Assembly (NCBI RefSeq): GCF_016863555.1
Contig: NZ_BOPC01000011.1
Location: 62,001 to 126,000, forward strand
DNA length: 64,000 bases
Source of the DNA: Micromonospora qiuiae
GTDB taxonomy: Bacteria; Actinomycetota; Actinomycetes; Mycobacteriales; Micromonosporaceae
Reading direction: 5' to 3'
The position numbers and the translations under genes are program-made. This document shows, one piece after another, positions 25,864 to 33,235 of this stretch (position 1 is its first letter; every line of letters starts with the position of its first letter). The notes below the pieces were generated by a model that worked only from the letters and a program-made list of their open reading frames with translations, had not been told where the DNA came from and made no database searches.

Positions 25864-26714
25864 CAGCTGCCGCCGCGCAGGATCGAGTTGCCGGCGAAGG
25901 TCGGCTCCGGTGCGTCGACGTCGCTGAGGTCGAGCCGTCCGGACTGCCCGTAGAACTCGACCGGGTTACGCCAGAGCACCCGGTCGACGTCGTCGTCGGT
26001 GAACCCGGCCAGCAGCATCGCCTCGCCGGTGGCCCGGGTGAGCAGCGGATCCGAGCGGCCCCAGTCGGCGGCCGAGTTGACCAGGACCCGCTCGGTGCCG
26101 TACGCCTTGAGCACCTCGACCAACCGGGGCGGGGACACCTTGGTGTCCGGGTAGATGGAGAAGCCGAGCCAGCAGCCGGTGTCCCGGACCAGTTGCACGG
26201 TCACCTCGTTGAGGTGGTCGATCACCACCCGGCCCGGCTCGATGCCGGACTCGGCGACCACGGCCAGGCTGCGTTCGACACCGCGGACCTTGTCCCGGTG
26301 CGGGGTGTGCACCAGCGCCGGCAGGTCGTGCGCCACGGCCAGAGCGAGTTGGGCGGCGAAGACGGCGTCCTCCTCGGGCGTCATCGAGTCGTACCCGATC
26401 TCACCGACCGCGACCACCCCGTCCTTGTCCAGGTAGCGAGGCAGGACGTCGAGCACCGGCCGGCAGCGCGGGTCGTTGGCCTCCTTGGGGTTGAGCGCGA
26501 CCGTGGCGTGATAACGCACCCCGAACTGTCCGGCCCGGAACGGCTCCCAACCCACCAGCGAGTCGAAGTAGTCGGTGAACGAGCCGACGTTGGTGCGCGG
26601 CTGGCCCAGCCAGAACGCCGGCTCCACCACCGCCTTCACGCCCGCGGCGGCCATGCGCTCGTAGTCGTCGGTGGTCCGGGACGTCATGTGGATGTGCGGG
26701 TCGAAGATGCGCAT
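25863..26714 (-). CDS. eboB: TatD-family metal-dependent hydrolase, EboB-like
   Basis: 283 residues from the ATG at 26714, sharing TGATG with the upstream EboA-like stop. Amidohydrolase-fold motifs: FDPHIHMTSRTTDDYERMA (HxH metal pair at the N-terminus), AVGEIGYDSMTPEEDAVFAA (the TatD GEIGLD-like Glu), ALVHTPHRDK (His), VVIDHLNEVTVQLVRDTGCW (His), and VLVNSAADWGRSDPLLT (final Asp). Within the ebo cluster this subgroup is EboB. The frame is open far upstream (to 27110), but that part is Arg-rich shadow of the neighbouring gene. It is coupled on both sides by overlapping stop-start codons. Confidence 0.9.
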   Translation of the reverse strand: MRIFDPHIHMTSRTTDDYERMAAAGVKAVVEPAFWLGQPRTNVGSFTDYFDSLVGWEPFRAGQFGVRYHATVALNPKEANDPRCRPVLDVLPRYLDKDGVVAVGEIGYDSMTPEEDAVFAAQLALAVAHDLPALVHTPHRDKVRGVERSLAVVAESGIEPGRVVIDHLNEVTVQLVRDTGCWLGFSIYPDTKVSPPRLVEVLKAYGTERVLVNSAADWGRSDPLLTRATGEAMLLAGFTDDDVDRVLWRNPVEFYGQSGRLDLSDVDAPEPTFAGNSILRGGS

Positions 26715-27334
26715 CACGCCTCCTTGTGGTGCTCTCGGCCGGCGGCGGTGGTGAGCCGGTCCAGCAGTTCGGTGGCGTCGGCGGGCATGGTCCGTCCGGC
26801 GGCCCGCCGCTCGGCGGCGAACGCGGCGAGCATCGCCGCCAGTTCCCCGTCGGCGCGGGCGTCGAGGTCGGCCACCATGGCCAGCGGTACGCCGCTGAAG
26901 ACGCACTTGAGCACGGCCTGCCGCCAGGCCGGCGGTTCGAGATGCTCGGCGTACGGGCCGAGTGCGGCGGCGATCAGCCGGGTGTCGTTGGTGCGCAGCG
27001 CGTCGTGCAGCAGCGGCAACCCGACCGCACCGATCGGCAGCAGCGGCAGCGCCTTGAGCACGGCCCGCTTCTCGGCGGCGTCCCCGGTGCGGTAGAGGGT
27101 CTCGGCCCACTCGGCCTGGTCGGCCGTCATGCTGACCAGCAGCAGCGCGCGGGCCGCCTCGTCGGCGGTCCAGCCGGGCAGGTCGGGCAGCTCGGCCCGA
27201 CCGCAGCGCCGGCCGACGGCCGGGAAGAACCGGGCGATCGCCGCCGGCTGCGCCGCGACATCACGCACCGCCGCCGCCAGCCACTCCGGATCGGGTACGC
27301 CCCGCAGGGCCGCCCGCAGCTCGTTCGGTGTCAT
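26714..27334 (-). CDS. eboA: EboA-domain protein
   Basis: 206 residues, mostly alpha-helical (LRAALRGVPDPEWLAAAVRD; EWAETLYRTGDAAEKRAVLK; RLIAAALGPYAEHLEPPAWR). KALPLLPIGAVGLPLLHDALRTND and VLKCVFSGVPLAMVADLDAR fit EboA, a helical-repeat protein of unknown function that defines the ebo cluster. I start at the ATG at 27334, 9 nt after GGAG. An ATG at 27364 overlaps the upstream stop, but its ten extra codons read AQEGRRRV, which is the ribosome site translated. Either could be used. It is coupled to the TatD-like gene through TGATG. Confidence 0.85.
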   Translation of the reverse strand: MTPNELRAALRGVPDPEWLAAAVRDVAAQPAAIARFFPAVGRRCGRAELPDLPGWTADEAARALLLVSMTADQAEWAETLYRTGDAAEKRAVLKALPLLPIGAVGLPLLHDALRTNDTRLIAAALGPYAEHLEPPAWRQAVLKCVFSGVPLAMVADLDARADGELAAMLAAFAAERRAAGRTMPADATELLDRLTTAAGREHHKEA

Positions 27335-27363
27335 CACCCGTCTCCGCCCTTCCTGTGCTGCCA

Positions 27364-28239
27364 TCAGTGCTCCCGCGCGGCCCGGAGGAAGTCCAGCGAG
27401 CGGGCGGCCACGGCCGGGGCGGCGTGCGAGTGCCGGGGCAGCTCGACCGCGACGAGACCGCGGTAGTCGACCTCGCGCAGCGCGGCGAGCACCGGTGGGA
27501 AGTCGATTTCGCCCGTGCCGAACTCCAGGTGCTCGTGCACACCCCGCCGCATGTCGTCGATCTGCACGTTGACCAGGTGCGCACCGACCTCGCGGACGCA
27601 GTCGGGCACCGACTGCGGCTCCAGGCAACGGCAGTGTCCGATGTCGAGGGTGAGGCCCAGCGCCGGTGGCCGGCCCAGGGCGGCGTACAGCCGGCGCCAG
27701 CCCGCGATGTCCTCGACCAGCATCCCCGGCTCGGGCTCGAAGCCCAGCCGCACACCGGCGGCGTCGGCCGCCTCGACCACGGTGGCGCAGCCGGCGACCA
27801 GGCGGTCCCAGGCCACGGCGGGTGGCACGGCCTCCGGCCGGACCCCGGCCCAGTAGGAGACCGCCTCGGCGCCGAGGTCGGCACCGATCGTCACCGCGCG
27901 GCGCAGGAACTCCACCCGGCGGGTGGGGTCGTCGTGCAGCAGCGTCGGAGCGTGCTTGTGCCAGGGGTCGAGCAGGTAGCGGGCCCCGGTCTCGATCACC
28001 ACCGCGAGGTCGAGCGCGGCCAGCCGACGAGCCACGGCGTCGACCCGCCGGGCCAACCCCGGCGCGAACGGATCGAGGTGGGCGTGGTCCAGGGTCAGCG
28101 CGACACCGGCGTAGCCCAGCTCGGCGATGACCGCGAGCGCGTCGTCGAGGCGGTGGTTGGCGAAGCCGTTGGTGCCGTACCCGAACCGCAGGCCGCCCGC
28201 CCCCGCTCCGGGGACTGCGGTGTTGGCCGCGGCGGTCAT
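27364..28239 (-). CDS. Sugar phosphate isomerase/epimerase family protein in the ebo-like operon
   Basis: 291 residues; ATG overlaps the upstream UbiA-type stop (ATGA, 28239-28236). AP-endonuclease-2-like TIM barrel: LRFGYGTNGFANHRLDDALA, YAGVALTLDHAHLDPF, VIETGARYLLDPWHKHAPTL, AGVRLGFEPEPGMLVED, LGLTLDIGHCRCLEPQS, LVNVQIDDMRRGVHEHLEFG and LVAVELPRHSH. Metal ligands are likely Glu (FEPEPG), Asp/His (DIGH), His (VHEHL) and Glu (VELPRH). It shares the FEPEPG motif with the EboE-like protein, so the two may be distant paralogues acting on related cyclitol or sugar substrates. It is not one of the six classical ebo genes. Confidence 0.86.
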   Translation of the reverse strand: MTAAANTAVPGAGAGGLRFGYGTNGFANHRLDDALAVIAELGYAGVALTLDHAHLDPFAPGLARRVDAVARRLAALDLAVVIETGARYLLDPWHKHAPTLLHDDPTRRVEFLRRAVTIGADLGAEAVSYWAGVRPEAVPPAVAWDRLVAGCATVVEAADAAGVRLGFEPEPGMLVEDIAGWRRLYAALGRPPALGLTLDIGHCRCLEPQSVPDCVREVGAHLVNVQIDDMRRGVHEHLEFGTGEIDFPPVLAALREVDYRGLVAVELPRHSHAAPAVAARSLDFLRAAREH

Positions 28240-29231
28240 GTCGGGGAGACCTTCCGAGCCAGTCGCCGGCCCAGTGGCGCGGCCGCCGCCACCGCCAGCC
28301 CCAGCAGGCCGGATCCGGCGCGGGCGGTCAACGCACCCTGCAACGCGGGCAGGCCGGTGATGCCGGCACCGACCGCCGCGCGAACCCGGCCGGCGTCGGG
28401 CCGGGCGACCACCCGGGCCTGCGCGCCGCCGTAGCGGGCGGCGTACCAGCCGGCGAGAACGGCGGGCAGCGCCACCGCGACGGCGCCGATCGCACGGCGG
28501 CCGGCCCCGGGTCGGCCGCCCGGATCGGCGCGGCCGGTGCGAACGGACGCGCTGCCGCCGGGCCGGCCGACGGCAGTCGAATCGCCGGGCCGGCCGACGG
28601 CAGCGGGGCCGATGCGCCGACGCGGCCGGGCCGGGAGTGCGGCGCTGGCGGTGACCAGGGCGGTGCCGGCGAGGGTACGCAGCGGCAGCGCGCTGTCGGC
28701 ACCGTGGACCTCGCGGCGGGACAGCGCGGTGACGGTCCAGGTGTGTGCGGCGACGGTCAGCGCCGCCGGCAGCGCTCGCGCCGGGCGGCCGGCGGCGGCA
28801 CCGAGCAGCACGTCCAGCCCTCGGCAGGCGGCCATCACGGCCGGACCGGCGGCGGTGTTCTTGGCCGCCAGGTCGTACCCCCAGATGGCCGTGGCGAGCG
28901 GCAGCGCCACGGCGGCGGCCCGCCGACCGCCGGCGGCGGTGGCGAGCCCGACGCCCGCGGCGGTGAGGCCGACGGCGAGGCCGACCGCGAGGCCGGGGCT
29001 GACCCGGCCGCTGGGGATCGGCCGCTGCGGGCGTTCGACGGCGTCGAGCCGCCGGTCGGCCCAGTCGTTGGCGGCCATCCCGGCCCAGTACAGCAGCACC
29101 GACGATGCGGCCAGTGCCGGCGTACGCGGACCCAGCGCGCCCGCCGCCGCGGCACCGGCCACCACGTCACCCGGCACCGAAAGCGCGGCCGGGGCCCGGA
29201 CCAGCTCGACGAGGTCAGCCACGCGGGTCAT
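28236..29231 (-). CDS. eboC: UbiA-family prenyltransferase, EboC-like
   Basis: 331-residue membrane prenyltransferase; ATG at 29231 follows GGAGG by 5 nt, and the frame overlaps the upstream cyclase gene by 17 bp. The Mg-diphosphate motif is AANDWADRRLDAVERPQRPI (NDxxDxxxD), with SGRVSPGLAVGLAVGL after it. YDLAAKNTAAGPAVMAACRG takes the place of the second Asp motif, and only one Asp is obvious there. About eight hydrophobic helices are visible. A Gly/Pro/Arg-rich insertion (VGRPGDSTAVGRPGGSASVR, about residues 210-245) sits before the last three helices and is lower in complexity than the rest. It should join a prenyl chain to a polar acceptor in the membrane; the operon suggests a cyclitol or sugar acceptor. 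Confidence 0.88.
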   Translation of the reverse strand: MTRVADLVELVRAPAALSVPGDVVAGAAAAGALGPRTPALAASSVLLYWAGMAANDWADRRLDAVERPQRPIPSGRVSPGLAVGLAVGLTAAGVGLATAAGGRRAAAVALPLATAIWGYDLAAKNTAAGPAVMAACRGLDVLLGAAAGRPARALPAALTVAAHTWTVTALSRREVHGADSALPLRTLAGTALVTASAALPARPRRRIGPAAVGRPGDSTAVGRPGGSASVRTGRADPGGRPGAGRRAIGAVAVALPAVLAGWYAARYGGAQARVVARPDAGRVRAAVGAGITGLPALQGALTARAGSGLLGLAVAAAAPLGRRLARKVSPT

Positions 29232-30375
29232 CGGCACCTCCGGTGTGCAGCCGCCGGGCGAACGCGCGCAGCCGGGTCCACTGCTCGGCCAGCGAGTGGG
29301 TGCCGTCGCCGAGCGGGTCCTTGAAGAAGAACGCGAGGTCGGTCAGCGGCCCGGTGTGGCCGGCGGCGTGCGCGGCGGCGGTGAGCCGGGCCAGGTCGAG
29401 CACGAGCGGGGCGGCCAGCGCCGAGTCGCAGCCGTGCCAGGTGAACTCCAGGCGCATCCCGGTGCCCAGGAAGCCGGCGAAGGTGATCAGATCCCAGGCG
29501 GTCTTGAAGTCGCCCAGGTTCTCGACGTAATCGATCCGGGTGTCGCCCTGCGGCAGGTAGCCGAGGGTCTCGTCGAGCACCCGCTGCTTGCTGCGGACCT
29601 TGGCGGCGTTGGCCGCTGGTTCGGCGAGCGTGACGCCGTCGCCGCCGCCGAGCAGGTTGATCCCGGACCAGGACTTCACGGCGAGGTGACGCATCGCGAA
29701 CATCGGGGCGAGCACCGACTTGAGCAGGGTCTCCCCGGTCTTGCCGTCGTGCCCGGCGTACGGCACGCGGTGGGCGTCGGCCAGCGCGGCCAGGGCCGGC
29801 AGCTGCAGGCCGGTGGAGGGGGTGAAGTCGACGTAGGCGCAGCCCGCCGTCACCGCCGCGTACGCGTACAGCGAACTGGGCGGCAGCACCTCGTCGGGGC
29901 CGGTGAGGGCGGCGTGCAGCGCGTCCGGGTCGGCGTGCGCGGGGTGCGGGCGGCACGCCGGCTCGGTGGCCGCCACGTTGACCACCACGACGCGGGCCAG
30001 CCGGTGTCGATCCCGGAACTCGGTCAGGTCGCGGACCATGGCGAAGGCCCGATCGGCCTGGTTGCCGCCGCTCGGCGCCGTGCGCAGCTCCCGCTCGACG
30101 GCGGCCAGTTCCTCGGCCAGCGCGGCGACCAGACGGGCCGGCAGCACGCCGGCGTCGGCGAGCGCCTCGGCGCGCTTGGCCAGTGGGGTGGCGATCACGT
30201 CGTGCCCGCCGAAGACCAAATCGGCGAAGGCCGGCAGGGCCGGACCGCGCACCTCGGGCAGTTCGGTGACGCACCCGGTCGGCCCGGCCAACCCGGCCCG
30301 CAGGGCAAGTGCCCCCACGATGCTGGTGGTCGCGACCGAGCCGCGCGCCCCCACCAGCCAGACACCCGTACGCAT
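29215..30375 (-). CDS. Inositol-3-phosphate synthase-like NAD-dependent cyclase
   Basis: 386 residues, ATG with AAGGAG. Family features: VWLVGARGSVATTSIVGALA (Rossmann NAD loop), a long Arg/Glu helix region, LYAYAAVTAGCAYVDFTPST, VPYAGHDGKTGETLLKSVLA, AVKSWSGINLLGGGDGVTLA, VLDETLGYLPQGDTRIDYVE and LEFTWHGCDSALAAPLVLDL. Canonical MIPS converts glucose-6-phosphate to myo-inositol-3-phosphate. Here the usual NHLGNNDG-type motif is read as INLLGGGDG, and the typical active-site text is altered, so the substrate or product may differ. It is first in the ebo-like operon, where classical ebo clusters have a different sugar-phosphate cyclase (EboD). A separate housekeeping MIPS is expected elsewhere in the genome. 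Confidence 0.87.
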   Translation of the reverse strand: MRTGVWLVGARGSVATTSIVGALALRAGLAGPTGCVTELPEVRGPALPAFADLVFGGHDVIATPLAKRAEALADAGVLPARLVAALAEELAAVERELRTAPSGGNQADRAFAMVRDLTEFRDRHRLARVVVVNVAATEPACRPHPAHADPDALHAALTGPDEVLPPSSLYAYAAVTAGCAYVDFTPSTGLQLPALAALADAHRVPYAGHDGKTGETLLKSVLAPMFAMRHLAVKSWSGINLLGGGDGVTLAEPAANAAKVRSKQRVLDETLGYLPQGDTRIDYVENLGDFKTAWDLITFAGFLGTGMRLEFTWHGCDSALAAPLVLDLARLTAAAHAAGHTGPLTDLAFFFKDPLGDGTHSLAEQWTRLRAFARRLHTGGADDPRG

Positions 30376-30409
30376 GGCGCTCCTTCCCGGTCGGGGAATC
30401 CGGCCATCG

Positions 30410-30450
30410 AGTTACATGAATATAACAGATATAGCTATGAAAGATACCCT
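30410..30450 (-). promoter_or_regulatory. AT-rich promoter region of the ebo-like operon
   Basis: A sharp 40-bp AT-rich patch 35-75 bp before the ATG at 30375. It contains an imperfect 16-bp palindrome GTTACATGAATATAAC (30411-30426), the palindrome ATAGCTAT (30431-30438), and TATATT/TATATC hexamers suitable as a -10 on the minus strand. Regulator unknown. Confidence 0.5.
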
Positions 30451-30569
30451 TTGTGCGGATGCGCCCCGTCCGCCGGCCGCCCAGGGCTTGCGACTCACCG
30501 GCCGGCGGCGAGGTCGGCGGCGACGCCGCCGCACCGGTGACCCGGGGCGGGTCCGGTCGGACGGGGCTG

Positions 30570-30605
30570 GCAGGCAGGGGCAGTCGGCGTCTCGCCCCTG
30601 CCTGC
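30570..30605. terminator. Hairpin in the region between the Gfo gene and the ebo-like operon
   Basis: Perfect 12-bp inverted repeat GCAGGCAGGGGC/GCCCCTGCCTGC (30570-30581 with 30594-30605), 12-nt loop. It lies downstream of the Gfo gene and upstream of the ebo-like operon on the minus strand. Confidence 0.6.
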
Positions 30606-30764
30606 TCCGCATCCGGCCGATCGCGACCTGCGCGCCGGACCGGACGACTCGTCGGAAGTGGACCGCCGTGAAGGCGGCTGACTCTGTGCGGCCCGAGGGC
30701 CGCCGGGTGGCGGTCCTCCGGTGCGGCCGGGGAATCCCGGTCCGGCCACACCGGAGGAACCGCT

Positions 30765-30782
30765 CGTGCCACCGGTGGCACG
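30765..30782. repeat. 18-bp perfect palindrome
   Basis: CGTGCCACCGGTGGCACG reads the same on both strands. It is flanked by GGAGG-type words (CCGGAGGAAC and ACCTCCGG) and could be a hairpin or a dimeric protein site. Confidence 0.5.
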
Positions 30783-30803
30783 ACCTCCGGCCCCGACCCG
30801 TAT

Positions 30804-30830
30804 CCGGCCGCGGGGCGCAACCGCGGCCGG
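30804..30830 (-). terminator. Hairpin just after the Gfo/Idh/MocA gene
   Basis: Perfect 10-bp inverted repeat CCGGCCGCGG/CCGCGGCCGG with a 7-nt loop, 28 bp past the stop at 30858 on the minus strand; best candidate terminator of the ABC/Gfo operon. Confidence 0.7.
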
Positions 30831-30857
30831 CCCTCGCCGGCCGGCGCCGGAGGTGGC

Positions 30858-32066
30858 TCAGGCGGAGACCGTCGCCAGTGTCGGCTCCACCTCGGTCCAG
30901 GATGACCCCAGTTCGGCCGACCGGACCACCGCGTCCAGCACCAGCTGCACCTGCAACGCCTCGGCGAAGGACGGCGACGGGTCGGCCCCGGTCGCCACCG
31001 CCTCGATGAAGTCGCGCATCTGGTGGGTGAAGGAGTGCTCGTACCCGATGATGTGGCCCGGCGGCCACCAGGCCGACAGGTACGGGTGCTCGCTCTCGGT
31101 CACCAGGATCCGGCTGAAGCCCTGCTCGGCGGCGGGTCGCGTCGCGTCGTAGAACTCCAGCTCGTTGAGCCGCTCCAGGTCGAAGGCGACGCTGCCCAGC
31201 GACCCGTTGATCTCTACCCGGAGAGCGTTCTTACGCCCGGTGGCGAACCGGGTCGCCTCGTAGGTGGCCAGTGACCCGCCCTCCAGCCGGGCTACGAAGA
31301 TCGCCGCGTCGTCGACGGTGACCGGACCGGTGGCGGCGCTGCCCCCGTCGGCCTGCGCCGCCAGTCCGCTCGACTCGCTCGGCAACGGCCGCTCCTTGAC
31401 GAACGTCTCGGTCACCGCGCTGACGCCGGTGATCCGCTGGCCGGTGACGTACTGGGTGAGATCGATGATGTGCGCACCGATGTCACCCAGCGCGCCGGAG
31501 CCGGACACCTCCTTACGGAGCCGCCAGACCAGGGGGAACTGCGGGTCCACGATCCAGTCCTGCAGGTAGCTGGCCCGGACGTGCCGGATCTCGCCGAGCC
31601 GACCGTCGGCGACCAGCTGGCGCATCAGCGCCACCGCGGGCACCCGCCGATAGTTGAAGCCGCACATGGACCGCGCCCCGCTGGCGCGGGCGGTGGCCGC
31701 CGCAGCAGCCATCTCCCGGGCCTCGGCGACTGTGTTGGCCAGCGGCTTTTCGCACAGTACGTGCTTGCCGGCGGCCAACGCGGCCAGGGCGATCTCGGCG
31801 TGGCTGTCACCCGGTGTGCAGATGTCGACCACGTCGATGTCCGGCCGGGTCACCAGTTCCCGCCAGTCCGTGGTGTGCTCCTCCCAGCCGAGCCGGTCGG
31901 CGGCCTCGGCCACCTTCTCCGGATCCCGGCCGCAGATGAGCGCCATCCGGGCCCGCGCCGGCAGGTCGTACACCCGGTTCACGGTGCGCCACGCCTGCGA
32001 GTGCGCGGCGCCCATGAACGCGTAGCCGACCATGCCGACCCGCAGTTGGTTGTCGTTCGTGGACAA
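30858..32066 (-). CDS. Gfo/Idh/MocA family oxidoreductase
   Basis: 402-residue NAD(P)-dependent sugar or cyclitol dehydrogenase. Rossmann start LRVGMVGYAFMGAAHSQAWR, ICGRDPEKVAEAADRLGW, VVDICTPGDSHAEIALAALA, and the family signature GKHVLCEKPLANTVAEAREM (catalytic-region Lys in CEKPLA). The C-terminal domain has VSGSGALGDIGAHIIDLTQY (Asp/His active-site motif) and PPGHIIGYEHSFTHQMRDFI. TTG appears to be the start (GGGGAGACCCAC before it); the next possible start would lose part of the Rossmann strand. It is the last gene of the ROK-ABC-SBP-Gfo operon. Relatives oxidise imported sugars or inositols at C3 or C2, which ties it to the 3-keto theme of the ThuA island. Confidence 0.92.
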   Translation of the reverse strand: MSTNDNQLRVGMVGYAFMGAAHSQAWRTVNRVYDLPARARMALICGRDPEKVAEAADRLGWEEHTTDWRELVTRPDIDVVDICTPGDSHAEIALAALAAGKHVLCEKPLANTVAEAREMAAAAATARASGARSMCGFNYRRVPAVALMRQLVADGRLGEIRHVRASYLQDWIVDPQFPLVWRLRKEVSGSGALGDIGAHIIDLTQYVTGQRITGVSAVTETFVKERPLPSESSGLAAQADGGSAATGPVTVDDAAIFVARLEGGSLATYEATRFATGRKNALRVEINGSLGSVAFDLERLNELEFYDATRPAAEQGFSRILVTESEHPYLSAWWPPGHIIGYEHSFTHQMRDFIEAVATGADPSPSFAEALQVQLVLDAVVRSAELGSSWTEVEPTLATVSA

Positions 32067-32087
32067 GTGGGTCTCCCCCCGGTTGTG

Positions 32088-33143
32088 TCAGAACCCGAGC
32101 TTGAGGTAGTCGCTCGCGTTCTCCTTGGTGATCGTTTCGGAGGCCAGGATGATCTCCTTGGGCACCTGGAGTTCCACCAGGTCGGACATGCCCCGCCCCT
32201 GACCGATCAGGCGGGCCAGGGAGATGGCCGAGGAGGCCATCGACGGGCTGTAGGTGACTGTGGCCTTGAGCACCGTGTTGTCGGCCTTGATGTCCTCCAT
32301 CGCCTTCTTCGAGCCGGCGCCGCCGACCATGAAGAACTCGTTGCGGTTGGCCTGGTTGATCGCCGCCAGCACGCCGATGCCCTGGTCGTCGTCGTGGTTC
32401 CAGATCGCATCGATCTTCGGCAGGGCCTGCAGCAACTGGCTGGTCTCCTGCTGCCCGGAGTCGATGGTGAACCGGGCCGCCCGGCGGTTGGCCACCTTCA
32501 GACCATTCTGGGCCAGAGTGTCGTTGAAGCCCTGCGTCCGTTCCTGAGTCAGCTCCAGCTCGTCCATGCCGGCGATCTCGGCGATCACCGGGTTGCTGAC
32601 GTTCTTGGCCTTGAGCTGCTCGACGATGAAGGTGGCCGCGGCGACGCCCATGCCGTAGTTGTCGCCCTTGATCTGCAACCGGTACGCCTTGGCGTCCGGA
32701 AAGGCCCGGTCCAGGTTGACCACCGGAATGCCGGCCTTCATCGCCTCCAGGCCGAACGAGTTGAGCTCCTTGCCGTCGAACGGCAGCAGCACGATCACGT
32801 CCGGTCGCTCGGCGATCAGGGTGGACAGCGCCGCGCGCTGGGCCGCCGCGTCCGCGCCCGCCTCGACCGACTTGAGCTGCACATCGGAGTACGCCGCAGC
32901 CTGCGCCTTGGCGTTGTTGGTGATCGCCGCGATCCAGCCGTGGCTCTCGGCCGGTGCGGAGAAACCGATCGTCACCTGCTTGCCGGGCTCGGCGTTGCCA
33001 CCGCCGTCGGCCGCCTTGGTCTGCGCCTCGGTCGGCGTCTGCTTCTCGTTGCTGGTGCAGCCGGCGAGCAGTACGCCGGCGCCGACGGCCGCCCCGCCGA
33101 AGAGCAACCTGCGCCGCGACATGTCGCGACTGTGCTGGGTCAT
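32088..33143 (-). CDS. Tat/lipoprotein ABC sugar-binding protein (ribose/RbsB type)
   Basis: 351 residues; ATG at 33143 follows AGGAGGTCGTC. N-terminus SRRRLLFGGAAVGAGVLLAG then C (lipobox LLAGC): a twin-arginine signal ending in a lipoprotein Cys. Periplasmic-binding-protein fold of the sugar type: QVTIGFSAPAESHGWIAAIT, LIAERPDVIVLLPFDGKELN, AGIPVVNLDRAFPDAKAY, DNYGMGVAAATFIVEQL, IDAIWNHDDDQGIGVLAAIN, YSPSMASSAISLARLIGQGR. The substrate is unknown; pentose, inositol or similar is typical for this subclass. The frame is open as far as 34229 but the extra part antiparallels the permease reading and is not coding. It is followed by the Gfo gene after 21 bp. Confidence 0.93.
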   Translation of the reverse strand: MTQHSRDMSRRRLLFGGAAVGAGVLLAGCTSNEKQTPTEAQTKAADGGGNAEPGKQVTIGFSAPAESHGWIAAITNNAKAQAAAYSDVQLKSVEAGADAAAQRAALSTLIAERPDVIVLLPFDGKELNSFGLEAMKAGIPVVNLDRAFPDAKAYRLQIKGDNYGMGVAAATFIVEQLKAKNVSNPVIAEIAGMDELELTQERTQGFNDTLAQNGLKVANRRAARFTIDSGQQETSQLLQALPKIDAIWNHDDDQGIGVLAAINQANRNEFFMVGGAGSKKAMEDIKADNTVLKATVTYSPSMASSAISLARLIGQGRGMSDLVELQVPKEIILASETITKENASDYLKLGF

Positions 33144-33195
33144 GACGACCTCCTGGTTATCGGTGGTGGAGAGGAAATTTGGGTGTGCGAGGCCC

Positions 33196-33220
33196 GGCCA
33201 CCGTCGGTTGCTCGGTGGCC
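33196..33220 (-). promoter_or_regulatory. Hairpin between permease and binding-protein genes
   Basis: 8-bp perfect inverted repeat GGCCACCG/CGGTGGCC (33196-33203 with 33213-33220) in the 92-bp gap. Such intercistronic hairpins often stabilise the downstream binding-protein message or partly terminate; inference. Confidence 0.45.
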
Positions 33221-33235
33221 CGGTGGTATCGGTGT

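Noticed and set aside
26715..27110. Upstream extension of the TatD-like protein
   Set aside because: Arg-rich antiphase reading of the EboA gene; HxH motif and TGATG coupling fix the start at 26714.
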